Source of the DNA: Sterolibacterium sp.
GTDB taxonomy: Bacteria > Pseudomonadota > Gammaproteobacteria > Burkholderiales > Rhodocyclaceae
Reading direction: 5' to 3'
Assembly: GCA_023258955.1 (NCBI GenBank)
Contig: JAHFRE010000004.1
Span: forward strand, 1-64,000
Length of the DNA: 64,000 bases
Part shown: positions 17,240-25,709 of the stretch, piece after piece
How the letters are laid out: each line of letters opens with the position of its first letter
Numbering within the stretch: position 1 is the first letter of the stretch
Translations under genes and position numbers: made by a program
The notes under the pieces: model-generated
The model's input: only the letters and a program-made list of their open reading frames with translations
Told to the model about the DNA's origin: nothing
Databases searched by the model: none

Positions 17240-18523
17240 TTATGGCACCGTAATCGAAGAGTCAAAAGGGGTTCCGTCACTTCGCGTCGCTTTTTTTCCG
17301 GTCCATTCCTGCCAGCGCTTGACGATCACGTCGCAATATTTCGGGTCCAATTCCATCAGCCGTGCATGGCGACCGTGCTTTTCGGCTGCAATGGCAGTCG
17401 TCCCGCTCCCGCCAAAGAGGTCCAGGACGATATCCCCGCCCTTGGTGTTGTTCAACATCTGGTACTCGAACAGGGCCACCGGCTTCATGGTCGGATGGAT
17501 ATCATTGGTCCCGGGTTTGTCGAACTCGAGGATGGTCGTCTGCTTCCTGTCTGCCGCCCACAGGTGCCCTGCACCGTCTTTCCAGCCATAGAGGCAAGGC
17601 TCGTGTTTCCACTGGTAGTCCTGCCGACCCATGACCAATTGGGACTTCTTCCAGATCAGGCACTGGCGAACGGTCAAGCCAGCATCCCTGCAGGCGCCGC
17701 GGAAGTTGTAGCCTTCGGAGTCGCTGTGCCAGATGTAGAACACGGCGCCGGGCTTCAAGACCGTGGTTGCCGTCACCAAGGCGTCCCGCAGAAACTTGCG
17801 GAAGGCGTCGTCCGACATGTCGTCGTTCAGGATCGTCTGGGTATTGCGCTTACCCCCGTCGACCTTGTTCTTGTTTCCGGCGTTGCCGCCGGCACCGCCA
17901 TAGGCCACGTTGTAGGGAGGGTCCGTGATCAGCATGTCCGCCAAGGCGCCATCCATCAGCGCGTTAACCGCATCAACGCTGGTGCTGTCCCCACACATCA
18001 AACGGTGCTTGTCGAGGATCCACACGTCACCCAAGAGCGTCACTGGCATCTGCGGTGGCTCGGGGCTCGCGTCGTCATCCGTGAGCCCCGCGGGCACTTC
18101 CTCGACCGCCAGCGCCGCCAGTTCCTCCGCCGTAAAGCCGGTCAGATCCACGTTGTAGCCGGCGGCGACCAGGTCGGCCAATTCGCAGGCCAACATCGCG
18201 TCGTCCCAGCCGGCGTTCAGCGCCAGCTTGTTGTCGGCCAGGATGTACGCGCGCTTCTGGGCATCAGTCCAACCTTCGGCAACCATTACCGGACACTCTT
18301 CATATCCCAGTTTTCTTGCAGCGAGTATGCGGCCATGTCCAGATAAAATTCCGCCGTCAGGACTAATGAGCACCGGATTCGTCCACCCCCATTCCTTCAT
18401 CGACGCTGCGATCTGCGCTACCTGCGCATCGCTATGTGTTCGAGCATTCTTGGCAAATGGTATCAACGCATCGATTGAGCGTCGCTCCACTCGGTCGGCG
18501 GGCCACTTGTTATGTGTGAGCAC
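17240..18523 (-). CDS. DNA methyltransferase with N-terminal ParB-like domain (beta class)
   Basis: 427 residues from the GTG at 18523, which has AAAGG 9 bases upstream; an ATG at 18541 is the alternative. The first 110 residues are a ParB/sulfiredoxin-like domain with the G-H-G-R motif. The rest is an N6-adenine or N4-cytosine MTase with motif IV D-P-P-Y coming before motif I F-G-G-S-G-T, the beta-class order. Such ParB-MTase fusions are common in prophages, where methylation protects phage DNA from host restriction; no partner restriction gene is nearby. Its start overlaps the 3' end of the HNH gene. Confidence 0.93.
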   Translation of the reverse strand: MLTHNKWPADRVERRSIDALIPFAKNARTHSDAQVAQIAASMKEWGWTNPVLISPDGGILSGHGRILAARKLGYEECPVMVAEGWTDAQKRAYILADNKLALNAGWDDAMLACELADLVAAGYNVDLTGFTAEELAALAVEEVPAGLTDDDASPEPPQMPVTLLGDVWILDKHRLMCGDSTSVDAVNALMDGALADMLITDPPYNVAYGGAGGNAGNKNKVDGGKRNTQTILNDDMSDDAFRKFLRDALVTATTVLKPGAVFYIWHSDSEGYNFRGACRDAGLTVRQCLIWKKSQLVMGRQDYQWKHEPCLYGWKDGAGHLWAADRKQTTILEFDKPGTNDIHPTMKPVALFEYQMLNNTKGGDIVLDLFGGSGTTAIAAEKHGRHARLMELDPKYCDVIVKRWQEWTGKKATRSDGTPFDSSITVP

Positions 18524-19157
18524 GAGCAGACCTTTCTGCATTGGCGCGACGCGAAGCCGCGAGCATGTTTTCCCAGCACATGGATTTTGCCGCTTCGCGC
18601 TGATCGGATGGGACGTGCTTCCAGCTATCGCCCCGAACAATCAGGCGAATATTGGCAACCGAAACTCCATATTCAATGGAAAGATCCAACGATCCCTCAC
18701 CCGATGCGTAACGTTCGATGATGTCAGTGACGGCGAACTCGTCAAGCCTTGCCATAGCATTCCTCGTCCCAATAGAAGCTGTTCCATGCCGCACCTTGTC
18801 GGCGGCATTCTCTATTGGCGTTTTCCATGCCAGATTTTCCGGCCGGTTATTTGCCGTATGCCCGTCAAGATGTGCAGCTTCATGTCGCTCTGATGGGGGC
18901 TCACCGTGAAATGCCAGACACACCGCTCTATTGACTTGTGGATATGAACCACCATCCGCATAGAAGCACCAATAAGTTTGACCACACCCATTAGACTTTG
19001 GCTTCAACCGAAGAATTCTTCCTCGATGGAATCGGGTCATCGGCCCCCATCTCCCAACAAGGTCAAGAATTCTGTCGACCGACCTGATGCGGCCCAATGT
19101 TGACGCCTCATACCCCGGATGACCCGGTATGCCTTTCCAGATTTCCATGGTGTCCAT
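18510..19157 (-). CDS. HNH homing endonuclease with NUMOD4 domain
   Basis: 215 residues. N-terminal NUMOD4-like segment (about 4-35, W-K-x-I-P-G-H-P-G-Y-E-A-S pattern) then an HNH_3 nuclease core near residues 75-115 (V-C-L-A-F-H and H-x-D-G-x-x-x-N-N-x-x-x-N-L motif). The C-terminal part carries a small DNA-binding module typical of free-standing homing nucleases of phages. Two possible ATGs lie at 19157 and 19148. It sits between the small terminase and MTase genes and overlaps the MTase start by 14 bases, as expected for a mobile nuclease that inserted there. Confidence 0.88.
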   Translation of the reverse strand: MDTMEIWKGIPGHPGYEASTLGRIRSVDRILDLVGRWGPMTRFHRGRILRLKPKSNGCGQTYWCFYADGGSYPQVNRAVCLAFHGEPPSERHEAAHLDGHTANNRPENLAWKTPIENAADKVRHGTASIGTRNAMARLDEFAVTDIIERYASGEGSLDLSIEYGVSVANIRLIVRGDSWKHVPSDQREAAKSMCWENMLAASRRANAERSARAHT

Positions 19158-19244
19158 TCATGTTGTCCGAATGGGCCAAAGGCAGGCGGCGGACATCCGC
19201 GCTTCGGGGCAGCCCTAGCCAGTGATCTTCTGTTGCCGCAATAC

Positions 19245-19265
19245 TTCCGGGCGTTGCGCCCGGAA
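19245..19265 (-). terminator. Strong hairpin directly after the small terminase stop
   Basis: Perfect 9-bp GC-rich stem TTCCGGGCG/CGCCCGGAA with a 3-base loop, touching the terminase stop codon on the minus strand. No T run follows, so it may act as a transcript-stabilising or rho-independent-like stop rather than a classical terminator. Confidence 0.45.
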
Positions 19266-19724
19266 TTACCTCGCAATCAAATCGTCGGTGCCATCGATTA
19301 GGTTGCGAAACCCGGTCTGGGCAAAGCCCGCGGCGTTCTTGGTCCGTGGATCGGTTTCCGTCTGCGCAAGACTCAGGCTGCGGATGATTGCCAGCTGCTG
19401 GCGCTGCAGCGTGTCGATGATGGAGATCAGCGGGTTCGGGATCGGCGTCCCCCGCGGGTTCTTGACGACCGGCCCGCTCTTGTCGAGCAGGATTTGGTGC
19501 CTGCGGATGTCCGACTCGACGCGCACCGCCTTGGCTAGCAGCACCAGGTCCAGATCCCGCCAGTCCCCCTGCAGGCGCGCGTGGGTGAATTGCCGCCAGA
19601 TGACGAGCTCAAACTCGTCCCGCAGGACCACGCCTTCGGGTAGAGGTACGTCCCTCGATACCTCGCCAGCAGCAGCCACCGCGGCGGTCACCGAGTTTCG
19701 GCCCAGCCGTTGAATTTTTGCCAT
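19266..19724 (-). CDS. Small terminase subunit (TerS), P27-like
   Basis: 152 residues from the ATG at 19724 (GAGAG upstream). The central region with the N-P-L-I-S-I-I-D-T-L-Q-R-Q-Q stretch near residue 105 and the helical layout match phage terminase small subunits of the P27-like group. TerS recognises the packaging site on phage DNA and loads TerL. It lies downstream of the HNH packaging nuclease; TerL, however, is 3.4 kb further on. Confidence 0.75.
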   Translation of the reverse strand: MAKIQRLGRNSVTAAVAAAGEVSRDVPLPEGVVLRDEFELVIWRQFTHARLQGDWRDLDLVLLAKAVRVESDIRRHQILLDKSGPVVKNPRGTPIPNPLISIIDTLQRQQLAIIRSLSLAQTETDPRTKNAAGFAQTGFRNLIDGTDDLIAR

Positions 19725-20000
19725 GTCGTTGCTCTCTTGCCAACACGCCCGAGCTATGGCACGCGCGCGCAGCGCGGGTGAAGGGCGCGATAAAACCAGC
19801 CCGCATCCCGCTTTCGGCAGGCCCATCCCCGAGAACCCAGAATGATCAACACCTTGGCGGGTCAGGCGCCACAGGCGATTACGCGCCAGCGTCGAGCTAC
19901 CGCACTTGTGGCGTTTTTCCGTAAGTTTTTTAACTGCGTTGGACCCGAGCGGTCTAGCGCCGGCCAACTGTGGCTATTCATTGCCCCCTGGGGTCCTGGC

Positions 20001-20384
20001 TTAGCCGTGCGGCTTATTCCAGTGATGATTTGGATCGGTCGGATGTCCGCTTGCATCGCACCCCGGTCGCTTGCCCGTTGCTTCCTCCCGACGCTTCGCG
20101 GAATCATGGCAGGGCTTGCAAAGCGGCTGATGATTTTCCATATTCCAGAACAACTCCATGTCGCCGCGGTGCGGCACGATGTGGTCAACAACACTGGCTG
20201 CGGTGAGCCGGCCAATCTCCTCGCAGTAGCAGCACAATGGATGCTGGCGAAGGAACCAGACGCGGTATTTCTGCCAGCGCGCGCCATAGCCGCGCTCAGT
20301 TGCGCCACGGCGATCATCCATAGCCTTCGGCTGACCAGACTTGTCGCTGAGACGCTGTCCAGCGCGCTGTGTTGGACTTGGCAT
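20001..20384 (-). CDS. HNH endonuclease of the packaging module
   Basis: 127 residues. It shows the HNH signature: two Cys-x2-Cys-type zinc ligands (C-x-C near 51-54 and C-x2-C near 90-93), V-D-H-I-V-P-H, and the C-terminal N-x-Q-P-L-C-x-x-C-H. Phage HNH proteins of this type, such as HK97 gp74, assist terminase cleavage. Encoded just upstream of the small terminase. Start by context; upstream in-frame starts are less convincing. Confidence 0.9.
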   Translation of the reverse strand: MPSPTQRAGQRLSDKSGQPKAMDDRRGATERGYGARWQKYRVWFLRQHPLCCYCEEIGRLTAASVVDHIVPHRGDMELFWNMENHQPLCKPCHDSAKRREEATGKRPGCDASGHPTDPNHHWNKPHG

Positions 20385-20427
20385 GGCATTCCCCTATCGT
20401 TCCTAGCGTGGCCAGGCAACGGGTCTC

Positions 20428-20456
20428 TTGCATTAAATATATCGTTTTGATATAGT
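20428..20456 (+). promoter_or_regulatory. Sigma-70 promoter of the HigBA operon
   Basis: TTGCAT (-35, 20428-20433) and TATAGT (-10, 20451-20456) with exactly 17 bases between. The toxin ATG starts 6 bases after the -10 box, so the mRNA is probably leaderless or nearly so; no Shine-Dalgarno is visible. Confidence 0.7.
20438..20454. promoter_or_regulatory. Likely HigA operator (inverted repeat)
   Basis: TATATC-GTTTT-GATATA, a perfect 6-bp inverted repeat with a 5-base spacer that overlaps the -10 box of the toxin-antitoxin promoter. Toxin-antitoxin operons are normally autorepressed by the antitoxin through such palindromes (inference). Confidence 0.6.
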
Positions 20457-20461
20457 GCTGC

Positions 20462-20764
20462 ATGCACATCATCTCGCTAAAGATGCTCCGCGACTTCTGG
20501 CACAAGCATCCTGACGCCGAGCAGCCCTTGCGGAACTGGCATACCGTGACGGAGCATTCTCGCTTCGCAGACTTTGCCAGTTTGCGGCAAAGCTTTCGTA
20601 GTGCAGATTACGTTGCGCCTTATACAGTGTTCGATGTCGGTGGCAACAACTATCGCGTCGTTACCGTCGTGCGCTACAGGGACGGCAAGGTCTTTGTGCG
20701 GTGGGTAATGCCGCATCGTGAGTACGACAACTGGTGCAAGCTATACAGGAAAGGCAAGGTGTGA
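20462..20764 (+). CDS. higB: HigB-type toxin (mRNA interferase)
   Basis: 100 residues. The pattern, with the N-terminal M-H-I-I-S, the W-x-K-H segment near residue 13, the central Y-R-V-V-T-V-V-R and the C-terminal W-V-M-P-H-R-E-Y-D, matches the HigB_toxin group of RelE-like ribosome-dependent mRNA nucleases. It cleaves mRNA in the ribosomal A site and is neutralised by its partner. Followed 2 bases later by the antitoxin gene in the toxin-first order typical of higBA. The pair runs opposite to the phage late genes and may stabilise the prophage or block other phages. Confidence 0.88.
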   Translation: MHIISLKMLRDFWHKHPDAEQPLRNWHTVTEHSRFADFASLRQSFRSADYVAPYTVFDVGGNNYRVVTVVRYRDGKVFVRWVMPHREYDNWCKLYRKGKV

Positions 20765-20766
20765 CC

Positions 20767-21195
20767 ATGACAACTGTCGCCGCAAGTCTCGACATCAAGG
20801 CGCTGCAAAGGACCTGGGCTGCGTTTGATCGTGTGGCTCACCTGCGTCCAATCCGTAGTGACGAAGAATACGAGCACACCGTTGCGCTCATGAACTACCT
20901 GCTGGACGTCATCGGTGATCTAGAGGATCACGCGCTGTCTGGATTACTTGATCTTGTCAGCGAATTGGTGGAGGACTACGACACAGACCACTTCGCCATT
21001 GAAGCCTCCGAGCCCAGAGATGCGTTGCGCTACCTGATCGAGTCGCGTGGCCTTAAGCAAGGAGACCTGGCTGAGATTGTTCCGCAGAGCAACCTGTCCG
21101 CAATTCTGTCTGGTAAGCGCAAGATCAGTGCAACCCTGGCCGGCAAGCTTGCCAAGTATTTCAATGTTAGCCCGGCACTCTTTGTACCGGCCTGA
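20767..21195 (+). CDS. higA: HigA-type antitoxin, XRE-family
   Basis: 142 residues. An N-terminal dimer/toxin-binding region of about 85 residues precedes a helix-turn-helix domain near 88-135 (G-L-K-Q-G-D-L-A, then S-N-L-S-A-I-L-S-G-K-R-K). It neutralises HigB and probably represses the shared promoter through the inverted repeat at 20438-20454. ATG at 20767 sits 2 bases after the toxin stop. Confidence 0.9.
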   Translation: MTTVAASLDIKALQRTWAAFDRVAHLRPIRSDEEYEHTVALMNYLLDVIGDLEDHALSGLLDLVSELVEDYDTDHFAIEASEPRDALRYLIESRGLKQGDLAEIVPQSNLSAILSGKRKISATLAGKLAKYFNVSPALFVPA

Positions 21196-21288
21196 AGGCT
21201 CGATGATCAGCGCACCCCGGTCCCACCGCCGTACGATAATCTGCGTCATCAGTAATTCAGCCGAACCTTCCACTGGTCACACTGCAAA

Positions 21289-21708
21289 ATGGATGAAAAG
21301 TACCTCTTGGGCATTCCGGAAATCGATGCCCAGCATGAAGAGATCAGCCATTTGGTAAGCTCGCTCCAAGGGGTCATCACCCAAAAGGGTCAGCGGCATC
21401 TCGTCCATCAAGCGTTGAAACGGTTGCATCAGATCCTCGTGACCCACTTCACTTTCGAAGAGGCCTTCATGGGCATGGTCAGCTACGACGACCTGCCTCA
21501 GCACAAGAAGATGCACAAGGGCGTGCTGAACGTCTTCGAGAACTACTTTGACCATCCACCAGAGCCCGCCGACTATGAGATCCTTGGGAAGATGATCTCA
21601 GACAAAGTACTCGGCCACGTCATGGAACACGACCTCAAGATGACGGAGGCGGTCAAGCTCTATCTGAGCAAGAACGCGAAGACACGAAGCGAGACGCAGC
21701 GAGCATAG
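21289..21708 (+). CDS. Bacteriohemerythrin (O2-binding diiron protein)
   Basis: 139 residues, the usual length of single-domain hemerythrins. All seven iron ligands are present: H16 in I-D-A-Q-H, H53 and E57 in H-F-x-x-E-E, H72 and H76 in H-K-K-M-H, H110 and D115. The protein binds O2 reversibly in the cytosol and is used for oxygen sensing or delivery. Its place inside a prophage, downstream of the toxin-antitoxin pair and on the same strand, suggests cargo (moron) status. No Shine-Dalgarno is obvious. Confidence 0.92.
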   Translation: MDEKYLLGIPEIDAQHEEISHLVSSLQGVITQKGQRHLVHQALKRLHQILVTHFTFEEAFMGMVSYDDLPQHKKMHKGVLNVFENYFDHPPEPADYEILGKMISDKVLGHVMEHDLKMTEAVKLYLSKNAKTRSETQRA

Positions 21709-21746
21709 GCCAACTGACTCGGTCGATGCAGCGCTTGGGCCGGCCG

Positions 21747-21947
21747 CTATTCGGAATATCTGCGAAAGTTCTCGAGTTCGAAGCCAGACTCGAATTCACA
21801 GGCTCTGCGTTTCATGTCATCGAGCACCTCGACCACGGCGATGCCGAGCGTAACGATCCTGCGCTGCCTGGCTTGGCGGTTCCGTGTCGCCGTACGCCGT
21901 GCGATTCCATTCAGGGATGTCTTGCGAGCACCGCCGCCATTGGGCAT
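21747..21947 (-). CDS. Small basic prophage protein, 66 aa
   Basis: The ATG at 21947 has GGAGG 5 bases upstream, which supports it strongly over the upstream start at 21959. Basic and Arg-rich at the N-terminus, helical C-terminal half. It directly follows a terminator-like hairpin. No family recognised; a DNA- or RNA-binding regulator is possible. Confidence 0.55.
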   Translation of the reverse strand: MPNGGGARKTSLNGIARRTATRNRQARQRRIVTLGIAVVEVLDDMKRRACEFESGFELENFRRYSE

Positions 21948-21964
21948 GGGACCTCCCATAGAAA

Positions 21965-21995
21965 AAGCCCCGCGACCATCACGGTGGCGAGGCTT
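21965..21995 (-). terminator. Terminator-like hairpin before the 66-aa gene
   Basis: Imperfect stem AAGCCTCGCCACC/GGTCGCGGGGCTT followed on the minus strand by TTTTTC, and then almost at once by the Shine-Dalgarno of the 66-aa gene. Same layout as the terminator ahead of the capsid gene. Confidence 0.55.
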
Positions 21996-22153
21996 AGGGA
22001 CTTTGGGAGCGAATGGTGCGGGCAGCTATCTTGCTACGCGTAGCACTCGCCAGATCATATCCGGCATCCTACCCAAAAATCGCCTGAAATGTTGCACGCC
22101 AAAACCTGCGAAACTTGCCAGGGCTTCTAACTGGAGGACACTCGCGACAATCA

Positions 22154-22579
22154 TTACCCTCCCTGGCTCTTTGCTTCAGGGCGATTCATCGGCGCCACTG
22201 GCGCGGCAGCTTTCAACTGGCCGGCAATCACCTGCAGCGCCTTCTGCCACCGGCGCCACGCCGTGACGCGATTGCACGCGAAGCGGCGGCTGATGACGCA
22301 CCACCCGTACTGCCTGGCCCGCATCCAAACCAAGTGGCGCTGTTCAACCTCGAGCCATTGCACCCATCGCATCACCTCCAGCATCCGGTCAATTGCCTTG
22401 GGCGTCGGCGGCAAGGGATGGTAGCGGGGCTTTTCCTCCGGATAGGTCTCCCACTCGTCGCGGACAAACGCCGGCCACACGTTGAAGTAGCCTTGCACCT
22501 CGATGCGAGGCAGGCGCCGTCCGGTATCGACTGCCTCGGCGAACCGGGCCGCGACATCGTCGACCGTCAGGCTAGCCAT
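22154..22579 (-). CDS. DUF6362-type prophage protein
   Basis: 141 residues from the ATG at 22579, which has GGAGG 8 bases upstream. The C-terminal half carries the W-V-Q-W-L-E-V-E-Q-R-H-L-V-W-M-R stretch followed by a helix-turn-helix-like segment (R-R-F-A-C-x-R-x-T-A-W-R-R-W) that I associate with DUF6362. Likely a DNA-binding protein of the early/middle region. Overlaps the upstream 66-aa gene by 8 bases. Confidence 0.65.
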   Translation of the reverse strand: MASLTVDDVAARFAEAVDTGRRLPRIEVQGYFNVWPAFVRDEWETYPEEKPRYHPLPPTPKAIDRMLEVMRWVQWLEVEQRHLVWMRARQYGWCVISRRFACNRVTAWRRWQKALQVIAGQLKAAAPVAPMNRPEAKSQGG

Positions 22580-22772
22580 GGCGCTTTCCTCCATAGAGCC
22601 GCTCACCCAAGCGGCGAATGAACTCGCGCTCCACAAAGTCCAGGCGCTCGTCGCTCTCGGCCACGACAAGAATGTGCTGCGCTTGCCAGCCTTCGCGTTT
22701 GATCACGTCCGGATCCGTCCGTTGCGTGGAGCGGCCGAGGGCGCAGCGGTACGGCGGTGTCAGGCTCTTCAT
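22572..22772 (-). CDS. Small prophage protein, 66 aa
   Basis: ATG at 22772 overlaps the stop of the RuvC-like gene (ATGA), so the two are translationally coupled; its own end overlaps the DUF6362 gene. Helical, charged protein with a possible helix-turn-helix-like centre. Unknown function. Confidence 0.6.
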   Translation of the reverse strand: MKSLTPPYRCALGRSTQRTDPDVIKREGWQAQHILVVAESDERLDFVEREFIRRLGERLYGGKRHG

Positions 22773-23242
22773 TTCACCGCCACCTGCATCTCGATGGCCC
22801 AGTGCAGGAGAGCGAGGGCATCAGCCTCGTTGTAGTCAGATGGGCTGCAGCCACGATCAATCGCCGCCGCCATCATCTCGTCCTTGCTGGCATTGCCTTT
22901 GCCGGTCGCATGCTTCTTGATCGTGCCCACCGGCACGCCTTGATAGGCGATCTGGTGGTGCTCGCACCACGCCGTGAGCGTTGCCAGAAATCCGCCGTAG
23001 GCGTGGGCCGCATCGACACCAGCATGGCGGCGAACTTCTTCAAAGAACAAGGCATCGATGCCGTCGGCGGACTGCTTGATCTCGGTTAGCCAGCGCTTAA
23101 AGCGGAGGTACCGCATCCCGCCGCCTTCGAATCGCTGGGGTTTGAAGCATTCGGCGCCGCTGGTGACGCTGCCGTCGTGTGTGGCCAAAGCCCAACCGCA
23201 GGTCGTGCCCAGATCTAGGGCGAGAATCGTTGTTGCTGTCAT
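22769..23242 (-). CDS. RuvC-like Holliday-junction resolvase
   Basis: 157 residues with the RNase-H fold of RuvC: an N-terminal A-L-D-L-G-T-T strand with Asp10, F-F-E-E-V near residue 66 and a C-terminal N-E-A-D-A-L-A-L-L motif near 138. These supply the acidic residues that bind Mg2+. It resolves branched DNA after recombination or before packaging. It lies at the end of the replication operon, about 145 bases below the primase-helicase gene. Confidence 0.85.
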   Translation of the reverse strand: MTATTILALDLGTTCGWALATHDGSVTSGAECFKPQRFEGGGMRYLRFKRWLTEIKQSADGIDALFFEEVRRHAGVDAAHAYGGFLATLTAWCEHHQIAYQGVPVGTIKKHATGKGNASKDEMMAAAIDRGCSPSDYNEADALALLHWAIEMQVAVK

Positions 23243-23387
23243 GTTCGTCAGTCCTCTTTCTGGCGGTCTGACGCAGCCGACTCTGTGTACCCTATTACTT
23301 GTCTCCTGTGTAGTAGACCGGTAATAGAGTAGCTAAGTCGGCTGCGTCAGTCCTGTGTCAAATCAATGGGTAAGATGGGGTGCCCGA

Positions 23388-25709
23388 TCAGTCGTTGGCA
23401 TAGGGATAGCGCTGCTGCGGTGGTTCCTTCAGGCCAATGCCCTGAAACCCTCGCACCCCGACGCTGTTGCGCCATTTCTGCACCCCTTTGCTCAGCAAGA
23501 GATCCGAGAAACGCCGCTGCGTGCCGACAAACTCACCACTGGCATCCGCCCACGATTTCCAATCGTTGAAGAGTTCGGCGGTCAGCGACCTGGCGGTAGC
23601 GACTGACATACAGCGCTCTTCGATCCATCGCCCAACTGCATCCTCCGCTTCGAAATACTCTGCCGTTGCTCGCAAAACCGACTCGGGCGGGCGCAGACCT
23701 TCTCTCTGCCACGCGAGACACCCGGCCAGTGCCCAAGCGAGTATCCCGTCGCGCTCGGTCAAGAGCTTGGTCGACAGTTGCCGGTCGCGTCGCTCGGCCG
23801 GAATAGTCACGATGAATGGCACCAAGTGCATGCGCCGCTTCATCGCCTCATCGACGTTGCGGATCGAGGGCTTGTGATTGCCTGAGATCACCAGCTTGAA
23901 CTGCGGCGAATAGGTAAAGTAGTCTTGGCGCATGAAGCGCGCAGATACCCGATCGCCACCCGTGATTTCCTTGATCTTGGCCTCGTTCCAACGACGCCCC
24001 TGCTCGGTCTCGGTGGCTGTGACCAATCGCGCGCCGCGCAGTCCCGCCAGGTCGGTCGGATGTCGTTCGGTGCGGGTTTCCATGAAAGTCTCCATCGGTG
24101 CGTTGGCGGCGCAATCGCCGAGCAGGGTGAATAAAGTGTTCACGAACACGGACTTGCCGTTGGCACCCGTGCCGTAGAGGAAGAACAAGGCGTGCTCCTG
24201 CGTCGAACCGGTCAGGCAATAGCCGGCCACCCGCTGCAGATAGGCCTGAAGGTCCAAGTCGCCGTCGGTGATCTGCCCAAGGAATACGCGCCACTGTGGG
24301 CACTCGCCGCGGGGTGTGGCCGTCGTGATCTTTGTCATCCGATCCACTCGCTGGTGGGCGCGCATCGAGCCTGTACGCAGATCGACCACGCCACCCGGCG
24401 TATTCAAGAGCCAGATGTCGGCATCCCACTCATCCACCGTGGCAGCGTGCGTGGGTTCGGCCCGTGCAATGCGCTCAACCGCAGCAATGGTCGACGCGCT
24501 TGCAAGCTTGGCTTTGAGGCGTGGGCTATCCGCCTTCATCGATGTGGCACGGCACACCCCCCGGGAGAGATGGTTCACGAACAGCACCTGATCCTCGTTC
24601 CAGCGCTGCCCGGTCCACACCAACCACTTATTCCACTGGGCGCAGTAACGCCAATCCTGTCCGTAGCGACGGGTAAAGACACTGGCAATGCCATCTTCCG
24701 TGCCCCAAGTGACGCCAGCCATCAATTCGCTGGATGTGTCTTCGGGCAAGGGCGCTTCCATGTCACGCACCACCGGCATGCGCTGGCCCGCCACAATGAA
24801 GCCCGTGACGTCGAACGGCGGTGGATCATCATCGCTGCGCTCCACAAGCGCCTCGGCCAACGCATCCGCTGCATCCCAGCCTTCCCGCTTCGTGTCCGGC
24901 GGCATCAGGATGTCGCAGCTGGTGCATCCAGCGGCCAGCGCAGCGTTGGCCGCCGCTTCGGCGTAGGCCCAACCCGGTTTGTCCTTGTCGGGCCAGATGA
25001 GCACCGCCTTGCCGGCCAGCGGCGACCAGTCGGTCTTGTCCACCGGGGCATTGGCGCCGTGCATGGCGGTCGTTGCGCAAATCCCGAAGTCGATCAATGC
25101 CTGGGCGCACTTCTCACCTTCAACCAGCACGATATTCTGCGACGCTCGCATGCCCGGTTGGTTGTAGAGAGGGCGCGGCTCAGGAGGCGTCATCTTGCGT
25201 CGCCGCGCATCCCAGGGCCGGAACTCCTTCCTGCCGCCGGGCGGGTCATAGCGGTAGACGACTGCGATCAGTTTTCCGTGCTCGTCTAGGTAATCCCACT
25301 TGGCGGTCGCGGGACCCAGGTCATCGGTGGGCGCTTCCTTCTTGGTTGCTCGGGGTGGCGCCGAGCGAGCCCGGCCAAGGAGATCGGCTCCGCGCTCGAT
25401 GACGGTGGGGAACGCGGCATGGACGTCGACGGCGAAATGAGCCGCGATGAGATCGAAGATATCCCCGCCCTGCCCCGTGGCCCTATCCGTCCACAGGCCT
25501 GCCTTGTCGTGCTCGAGCACCACCTCAAGGCTGTCGCCCGGGCTACCCAGGACGTCGCCCACGACAAACTTGCCGTTGCGCTTCTTGCCGGCTGGAAAGA
25601 GAGTGAACAAAACCGCCTCGAGCCGCGAGAGCAGTTCAGCGCGCAGTTCATCCAGATCGGTGTCCCGGCAAGTCGTATTGCTATCGGGGTCGTCGTTGAA
25701 GTCGATCAT
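23388..25709 (-). CDS. Phage primase-helicase, D5/P4-like
   Basis: 773 residues from the ATG at 25709, which overlaps the upstream stop (ATGA); the frame stays open further upstream but in a spurious way. TOPRIM-like primase segment at about 190-260 (V-E-G-E-K 196-200, P-D-K-D 240-243), D5_N region about 400-490, and an SF3 helicase with Walker A G-T-G-A-N-G-K-S at 513-520. The enzyme makes primers and unwinds DNA at the phage origin. No zinc-finger primase head is visible, as expected for this type. Confidence 0.93.
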   Translation of the reverse strand: MIDFNDDPDSNTTCRDTDLDELRAELLSRLEAVLFTLFPAGKKRNGKFVVGDVLGSPGDSLEVVLEHDKAGLWTDRATGQGGDIFDLIAAHFAVDVHAAFPTVIERGADLLGRARSAPPRATKKEAPTDDLGPATAKWDYLDEHGKLIAVVYRYDPPGGRKEFRPWDARRRKMTPPEPRPLYNQPGMRASQNIVLVEGEKCAQALIDFGICATTAMHGANAPVDKTDWSPLAGKAVLIWPDKDKPGWAYAEAAANAALAAGCTSCDILMPPDTKREGWDAADALAEALVERSDDDPPPFDVTGFIVAGQRMPVVRDMEAPLPEDTSSELMAGVTWGTEDGIASVFTRRYGQDWRYCAQWNKWLVWTGQRWNEDQVLFVNHLSRGVCRATSMKADSPRLKAKLASASTIAAVERIARAEPTHAATVDEWDADIWLLNTPGGVVDLRTGSMRAHQRVDRMTKITTATPRGECPQWRVFLGQITDGDLDLQAYLQRVAGYCLTGSTQEHALFFLYGTGANGKSVFVNTLFTLLGDCAANAPMETFMETRTERHPTDLAGLRGARLVTATETEQGRRWNEAKIKEITGGDRVSARFMRQDYFTYSPQFKLVISGNHKPSIRNVDEAMKRRMHLVPFIVTIPAERRDRQLSTKLLTERDGILAWALAGCLAWQREGLRPPESVLRATAEYFEAEDAVGRWIEERCMSVATARSLTAELFNDWKSWADASGEFVGTQRRFSDLLLSKGVQKWRNSVGVRGFQGIGLKEPPQQRYPYAND

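Noticed and set aside
17222-18346. 374-codon rightward frame
   Set aside because: Antisense to the ParB-MTase with its D-P-P-Y and F-G-G-S-G motifs.
24192-25289. 365-codon rightward frame
   Set aside because: Antisense to the primase-helicase gene; no motif and biased composition.
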